A DNA stretch of 9,128 bases from JAAYZM01 sp964510785 (GTDB lineage: Bacteria; Actinomycetota; Actinomycetes; Actinomycetales; Cellulomonadaceae): NCBI GenBank assembly GCA_964510785.1, contig CAZECM010000109.1:1-9128 (forward strand). Direction: 5' to 3'. Position numbers and translations under genes: made by a program. Positions 5,716 to 9,128 of the stretch are shown here, piece after piece (positions within the stretch are counted from its first letter, which is position 1; every line of letters begins with the position of its first letter). The notes below the pieces were generated by a model. The model was not told the DNA's origin. It did no database searches and was given only the letters and a program-made list of their open reading frames with translations.

Positions 5716-7053
5716 GTGAAGAGCGCCGTCGAGACGCTGGAAGCCACCAAGGTCAAGCTCACCGTCGAGGTGACGTACGAGGACCTGGGGCCGAGCCTCA
5801 AGCACGCCTACGAGCACATCGCCGAGCAGGTGCAGGTGCCGGGCTTCCGCAAGGGCAAGGTGCCGCCGCGCATCATCGACCAGCGTGTCGGTCGCGGTGC
5901 CGTGATCGAGCACGCCGTCAACGACGGCATCAGCGACTTCTACCGCCAGGCGGTGCTCGAGAACGAGCTGCGCCCCATCGGCGAGCCCGCCATCGAGGTC
6001 ACCCAGGTGCCGGACCCGGCCGAGACGGACGGCGAGCTGCACTTCACGGTCGAGGTCGAGGTGCGACCCGAGGTCACGCTGCCCGCGCTCGACTCGCTCG
6101 AGGTCGTCGTGCCTTCCGCCGTGGTGTCCGAGGAGGACGTGACCACCCAGCTCGACGCGCTGCGCGAGCGGTTCGGCACGCTCGTGGGCGTGGACCGCCC
6201 GGCCGAGGAGGGCGACTACGTCGTCATCGACCTGCGCGCGACGATCGGCGACGACGAGGTCGACGCGGTCTCGCAGATCAGCTACGAGATCGGTTCGGGC
6301 TCGATGCTCGAGGGTCTCGACGAGGCGCTCACCGGCCTCTCCGCGGGGGAGTCCACGACGTTCCGCTCCGCGCTCGCCGGTGGCGAGCGTGCGGGTGAGG
6401 AAGCCGACGTCGCCGTCACCGCGACCGCCGTGAAGACGCGCGACCTGCCGGCAGCCGACGACGACTTCGCCCAGCTCGCGAGCGAGTTCGACACCCTGGA
6501 CGAGCTCCTCGACGACCTGCGCCAGCAGGGCGGGCAGCGCGCCGTGTTCAACCAGGCGAACGCCGCCGGAGACGTGCTCGTCGCCGCGATCCTCGACGTC
6601 GTCGAGGTTCCCGTGCCGACCGGCGTCGTCGAGGCCGAGGTCCACCGCCACCTCGAGGGCGAGGGCCGCCTCGAGGACGACGTGCACCGTGCCGAGGTCA
6701 CCGAGGAGGCCAACGACACGCTGCGCCGCCAGATCGTGCTCGACACGCTCGTGGACGAGCTCGAGGTGACGGTCGGGCAGGAAGAGCTGCTCGACTTCCT
6801 CGTCAACGCCTCGCGGCGCTACGGCATGGACCCCAACACGTTCATCAAGACCGTGGACGAGTCCGGGCAGATCCCCTCGATGGTCGCCGAGGCCGCGCGG
6901 TCGAAGGCCGTGATCGTGGCGCTGCGCCGCACGGAGGTCAAGGACTCGGACGGCGCCGTCGTCGACCTGTCCGCCTTCATCGGCACGGACCTCGACGACG
7001 CCGCCGGCACCGCGGACGACATCGTCTTCGACGACGTCGCCGAGGAGAACTGA
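5716..7053 (+). CDS. tig: Trigger factor (ribosome-associated chaperone, peptidyl-prolyl isomerase)
   Basis: Trigger factor docks at the ribosomal exit tunnel, shields nascent chains and isomerises proline bonds. The N-terminal domain carries the docking signature GFRKGKVP at residues 43-50. These are the positions it holds in E. coli, which fixes the GTG at 5716 as the start; AGGAG (5702-5706) lies 9 nt before it. An in-frame GTG at 5635 would add 27 unrelated, Pro/Arg-rich residues and lacks such support. An FKBP-like domain (about 162-245, from EEGDYVVIDL) is followed by the helical C-terminal arms. The protein ends in a very acidic tail rich in Asp, common in actinobacterial homologues. 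The length of 445 aa is normal. The gene lies just upstream of the clp protease genes and appears to be its own unit, with hairpins on both sides. Confidence 0.96.
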   Translation: MKSAVETLEATKVKLTVEVTYEDLGPSLKHAYEHIAEQVQVPGFRKGKVPPRIIDQRVGRGAVIEHAVNDGISDFYRQAVLENELRPIGEPAIEVTQVPDPAETDGELHFTVEVEVRPEVTLPALDSLEVVVPSAVVSEEDVTTQLDALRERFGTLVGVDRPAEEGDYVVIDLRATIGDDEVDAVSQISYEIGSGSMLEGLDEALTGLSAGESTTFRSALAGGERAGEEADVAVTATAVKTRDLPAADDDFAQLASEFDTLDELLDDLRQQGGQRAVFNQANAAGDVLVAAILDVVEVPVPTGVVEAEVHRHLEGEGRLEDDVHRAEVTEEANDTLRRQIVLDTLVDELEVTVGQEELLDFLVNASRRYGMDPNTFIKTVDESGQIPSMVAEAARSKAVIVALRRTEVKDSDGAVVDLSAFIGTDLDDAAGTADDIVFDDVAEEN

Positions 7054-7071
7054 ACCAACCCCCGAACGACC

Positions 7072-7110
7072 ACGGAGAAGGCCTCGCCATCGCGGCGGGG
7101 CCTTCCCCGT
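7072..7110 (+). terminator. Hairpin terminator after tig
   Basis: The arms 7072-7088 and 7094-7110 form a 17-bp stem with one A-C mismatch and one G-U pair, closing on the 5-nt loop ATCGC. It begins 18 bp after the tig stop. There is no U-tract. Its length and position make it a credible terminator separating tig from the clpP operon. Confidence 0.8.
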
Positions 7111-7119
7111 CGGCAAGTG

Positions 7120-7136
7120 CTGCGCCGTCAGCGAAA
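7120..7136. promoter_or_regulatory. ClgR-like activator site candidate upstream of clpP1
   Basis: CTGCGC, five bases, then GCGAAA contains the CGC-N5-GCG core of ClgR boxes (recalled consensus GTTCGC-N5-GCG, often extended to GCGAAC). The right half matches at 5 of 6 positions and the left at 4 of 6. ClgR activates clpP1P2 in Streptomyces, Corynebacterium and Mycobacterium. The centre would be about 60 bp before the inferred transcript start, a normal place for an activator. The short core makes a chance match possible. Confidence 0.4.
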
Positions 7137-7153
7137 CCGGGCCCTGCAAGGAC

Positions 7154-7181
7154 GTTCACGGCACCCCCGTCGCGTTAGGGT
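7154..7181 (+). promoter_or_regulatory. Probable clpP1P2 promoter
   Basis: TAGGGT (7176-7181) resembles the tig -10 box. GTTCAC (7154-7159), 16 bp upstream, is a weak -35. Transcription would start near 7188, leaving a leader of about 64 nt. A weak -35 would fit activator-dependent expression. Confidence 0.4.
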
Positions 7182-7203
7182 CACCGAGAACGATGGAGCG
7201 GAC

Positions 7204-7220
7204 GGCCCGAGGAACGGGCC
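7204..7220 (+). other. Hairpin in the clpP1 leader
   Basis: GGCCCG (7204-7209) and CGGGCC (7215-7220) form a perfect 6-bp stem with loop AGGAA. It lies 19 nt upstream of the AAGGAG ribosome binding site (7240-7245) and does not cover it. The role is unknown; it could stabilise the leader. Confidence 0.35.
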
Positions 7221-7251
7221 CCGCGACGACAGTGAGGCGAAGGAGTAGACG

Positions 7252-7863
7252 GTGCACGAGAACATCCCGGCGGGACGTGCCGAAGGCGCGGGGCTCGGCC
7301 TGAACGACAGCATCTACAACCGCCTGCTGCGCGAGCGCATCATCTGGCTGGGTTCGGAGGTGCGTGACGAGAACGCGAACGCCATCTGCGCCCAGATGAT
7401 GCTCCTCGCGGCAGAGGACCCCGACAAGGACATCTTCCTGTACATCAACTCGCCCGGTGGCTCGATCACCGCGGGCATGGCGATCTACGACACGATGCAG
7501 TACATCGAGCCGGACGTCGCGACCGTCGCCGTCGGCATGGCCGCGTCGATGGGGCAGTTCCTGCTCTCGTCCGGCACCAAGGGCAAGCGCTACGCGACCC
7601 CGCACTCGCGCGTCATGATGCACCAGCCGTCCTCCGGCATCGGCGGAACGGCCACGGACGTGCGCATCCACGCCGAGCTGATCATGCACATGAAGAAGGT
7701 CCTCGCCGAGCTCATCGCCGAGCAGACCGGCAAGTCTGTCGAGAAGATCAACGCGGACTCCGACCGTGACTCGTGGTTCACGGCCGCCGAGGCGCTCGAG
7801 TACGGCTTCGTCGACCACGTCGTCAAGTACGCCAAGAACGTGTCCGGGGGCGGCAAGGCCTGA
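7252..7863 (+). CDS. clpP1: ATP-dependent Clp protease proteolytic subunit ClpP1
   Basis: This serine protease subunit forms a heptameric ring that, in actinobacteria, stacks on a ClpP2 ring to make the active ClpP1P2 barrel fed by ClpX or ClpC. The catalytic triad is visible: S99 in GMAASMG, H124 in MMHQPS and D173 in DRDSWFTA. The glycine-rich YINSPGGS strand is intact. The 203-aa length is normal. The GTG start has AAGGAG (7240-7245) 6 nt upstream. The first 17 or so residues are poorly conserved in character and probably a processed propeptide. The start of LNDSIYNRLLRERIIWLGSEV resembles mycobacterial ClpP1. It is the first gene of an operon with clpP2 and is probably activated by ClgR. 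Confidence 0.96.
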   Translation: MHENIPAGRAEGAGLGLNDSIYNRLLRERIIWLGSEVRDENANAICAQMMLLAAEDPDKDIFLYINSPGGSITAGMAIYDTMQYIEPDVATVAVGMAASMGQFLLSSGTKGKRYATPHSRVMMHQPSSGIGGTATDVRIHAELIMHMKKVLAELIAEQTGKSVEKINADSDRDSWFTAAEALEYGFVDHVVKYAKNVSGGGKA

Positions 7864-7893
7864 CGGCCGGCCGGGAAGATCCAAGGAGAACCA

Positions 7894-8571
7894 GTGAGCA
7901 TCGAGTCCCAGTTCATCTCCCGCGGCGCGCGCCTCGCGGGCGGCATGGCGGCCTCGCCGTCGTCGCGCTACATCCTCCCGCAGTTCGAGGAGCGCACGCC
8001 CTACGGCTTCAAGCGTCAGGACCCCTACACGAAGCTCTTCGAGGACCGCATCATCTTCCTCGGCGTGCAGGTCGACGACGCCTCGGCCGACGACGTCATG
8101 GCCCAGCTCCTCGTGCTCGAGAGCACGGACCCGGACCGCGACATCATCCTCTACATCAACTCCCCGGGCGGCTCCTTCACGGCCCTCACGGCGATCTACG
8201 ACACGATGCAGTACGTCAAGCCGGAGATCCAGACGGTGTGCCTCGGCCAGGCGGCGTCCGCGGCCGCCGTGCTGCTCGCGTCGGGTGCCCCCGGCAAGCG
8301 CCTCGCCCTGCCCAACGCGCGCGTGCTGATCCACCAGCCCGCGATCGAGGGCGGCTACGCGCAGGCCTCCGACATCGAGATCCACGCGAACGAGCTGCTG
8401 CGCATGCGCGAGTGGCTCGAGAACACGATCGCCCACCACTCGGGCCAGAGCCCCGAGCAGGTGCGCACCGACATCGAGCGCGACAAGATCCTCACGGCCG
8501 CGCAGGCCAAGGAGTACGGACTGGTCGACCAGGTGCTCGAGTCGCGCAAGGCGCCGCTGCCCACGTCCTGA
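7894..8571 (+). CDS. clpP2: ATP-dependent Clp protease proteolytic subunit ClpP2
   Basis: This is the second ClpP paralogue, partner of ClpP1 in the mixed tetradecamer. In mycobacteria the ClpP2 ring is the one that docks the ClpX/ClpC unfoldases. Its triad is S122 in GQAASAAAVLL, H147 in LIHQPA and D197 in ERDKILTA. The N-terminal extension up to SRYILPQFEER, and the motif IIFLGVQVDDASADD, match mycobacterial ClpP2 as remembered and distinguish it from ClpP1. The 225-aa length fits. The GTG follows AAGGAG (7883-7888) by 5 nt, and only 30 bp separate it from the clpP1 stop, so the two are co-transcribed and made in balanced amounts. Confidence 0.96.
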   Translation: MSIESQFISRGARLAGGMAASPSSRYILPQFEERTPYGFKRQDPYTKLFEDRIIFLGVQVDDASADDVMAQLLVLESTDPDRDIILYINSPGGSFTALTAIYDTMQYVKPEIQTVCLGQAASAAAVLLASGAPGKRLALPNARVLIHQPAIEGGYAQASDIEIHANELLRMREWLENTIAHHSGQSPEQVRTDIERDKILTAAQAKEYGLVDQVLESRKAPLPTS

Positions 8572-8577
8572 GACGGT

Positions 8578-8604
8578 GCGGCGGTCCCCACGGGGACACG
8601 CCGC
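8578..8604 (+). terminator. Hairpin after clpP2
   Basis: GCGGCG and the following GTCCC (8578-8588) pair with 8593-8604 around a tight 4-nt loop, with A8598 bulged. It starts 6 bp after the clpP2 stop and has no U-tract. It may fully or partly end the clpP1P2 transcript before clpX, which has its own promoter-like sequence. Confidence 0.6.
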
Positions 8605-8622
8605 GCCACACGGACGATGGAC

Positions 8623-8651
8623 CTGACATCTGGCCCCGAGTGGTGTGCAAT
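8623..8651 (+). promoter_or_regulatory. Probable clpX promoter
   Basis: CTGACA (8623-8628) matches the -35 consensus at five of six positions. TGCAAT (8646-8651) matches the -10 at four of six, with the ideal 17-bp spacing. Transcription would begin near 8658, leaving a leader of about 73 nt. This is the best complete -35/-10 pair in the window. Confidence 0.5.
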
Positions 8652-8663
8652 GGTGGGAGGCGC

Positions 8664-8680
8664 CCGGACGTCAGGTCCGG
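8664..8680 (+). other. Hairpin in the clpX leader
   Basis: CCGGAC (8664-8669) and GTCCGG (8675-8680) pair perfectly around GTCAG. GCG (8660-8662) and CGC (8681-8683) can extend the stem if C8663 is bulged. It falls at the predicted 5' end of the clpX mRNA, where it may protect the transcript. It could instead be an operator for a regulator; no known consensus is recognised. Confidence 0.35.
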
Positions 8681-8730
8681 CGCGGGCGGTGGTCGTCGTC
8701 GAGCGGCCCTGAGAGCAGGAGGAGGCGGGC

Positions 8731-9128
8731 GTGGCGCGGATCGGTGACGGCGCGGACCTGCTCAAGTGTTCCTTCTGCGGCAAGACTCAGAAGCAGGTCG
8801 TCAAGCTCATCGCGGGGCCCGGCGTCTACATCTGCGACGAGTGCATCGAGCTCTGCAACGAGATCATCGAGGAAGAGCTCGCGGAGTCGACCGAGGTCGG
8901 GCTCGTCGAGCTGCCCAAGCCGAGGGAGATCTTCGACTTCCTCGAGCAGTTCATCATCGGGCAGGAGGGCGCCAAGCGAGCGCTCGCCGTCGCCGTCTAC
9001 AACCACTACAAGCGCATCCAGGCCGGCGCGACCGGCAAGCCGACCTCGGACGACTCCGACCAGGTCGAGATCGCCAAGTCGAACATCCTGCTCATCGGAC
9101 CGACGGGCACGGGCAAGACGTACCTCGC
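8731..9128 (+). CDS. clpX: ATP-dependent Clp protease ATP-binding subunit ClpX (N-terminal part, cut by window end)
   Basis: ClpX is the hexameric AAA+ unfoldase that recognises tagged proteins and threads them into ClpP1P2. The first 132 codons are present and stay open to the window end. The N-terminal zinc-binding domain has C13, C16, C35 and C38 (CSFCGK ... CDEC). It is followed by LPKPREIFDFLEQFIIGQEGAKRALAVAVYNHYKR, read here in part as the IGQ...AK motif that opens the AAA+ domain. Walker A is GPTGTGKT at 123-130. The GTG has the strong ribosome binding site AGGAGGAGG (8717-8725). The 159-bp gap from clpP2 holds a hairpin and a promoter, so clpX can be transcribed alone. Walker B, sensor motifs and the IGF ClpP-docking loop lie beyond the window. 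Confidence 0.95.
   Translation, partial: MARIGDGADLLKCSFCGKTQKQVVKLIAGPGVYICDECIELCNEIIEEELAESTEVGLVELPKPREIFDFLEQFIIGQEGAKRALAVAVYNHYKRIQAGATGKPTSDDSDQVEIAKSNILLIGPTGTGKTYL

Noticed and set aside
5194..7149. A 651-codon minus-strand frame opposite the xylanase end and tig
   Set aside because: It spans a terminator, a promoter and two real genes, and its protein is low-complexity. It is a GC-bias shadow.
7156..8439. A 427-codon minus-strand frame opposite clpP1 and clpP2
   Set aside because: It has no recognisable domain or ribosome binding site and lies opposite two intact ClpP genes.

Overview
The window is GC-rich, with strong G/C third-position bias, GTG starts on all four housekeeping genes, and hairpin terminators without U-tracts. 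It carries the actinobacterial order tRNA-Pro(UGG), tig, clpP1, clpP2, clpX. With a large modular xylanase alongside, this suggests a plant-biomass-degrading actinomycete of the Micrococcales (Cellulomonas / Cellulosimicrobium / Oerskovia type). The genus is an inference from protein character, not from a search.

Layout: positions 1-97 hold only the probable tRNA promoter. tRNA-Pro(UGG) lies at 98-171 and is followed by a degenerate 26-bp tandem repeat that begins inside the tRNA 3' end (165-244). Positions 241-433 are a leader rich in inverted repeats, with CGAAA-type boxes continuing into the first codons of the next gene. A single 1702-aa secreted protein fills 434-5542. In order it has a signal peptide, two CBM22-like domains, a CE4 (NodB) deacetylase, a third CBM22, a GH10 xylanase, a degenerate CBM9-like domain, a CBM9 and three lysine-rich Ig-like repeats. 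A 16-bp hairpin (5559-5606) separates it from the core protein quality-control genes: tig (5716-7053), clpP1 (7252-7863), clpP2 (7894-8571) and the first 132 codons of clpX (8731 to the window end).

How the genes work together: trigger factor receives nascent chains at the ribosome exit tunnel. ClpX unfolds substrates and feeds them to the ClpP1P2 protease. clpP1 and clpP2 lie 30 bp apart and form one operon. A hairpin and a separate promoter-like sequence precede clpX, and hairpins also bound tig. The xylanase is functionally unrelated to these genes: it would cleave xylan outside the cell (GH10) and probably remove acetyl groups from it (CE4). It looks like an accessory gene lodged between tRNA-Pro and tig, and its own inverted-repeat leader suggests separate, sugar-responsive control.

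No phage, transposon, CRISPR or defence system is visible. The most interesting points are the CE4 domain placed inside a CBM22-GH10-CBM9 xylanase, a His-to-Tyr change in the CE4 metal-binding motif, the strongly basic Ig tail, the inverted-repeat and CGAAA-box cluster upstream of the xylanase, and the repeat derived from the tRNA end.
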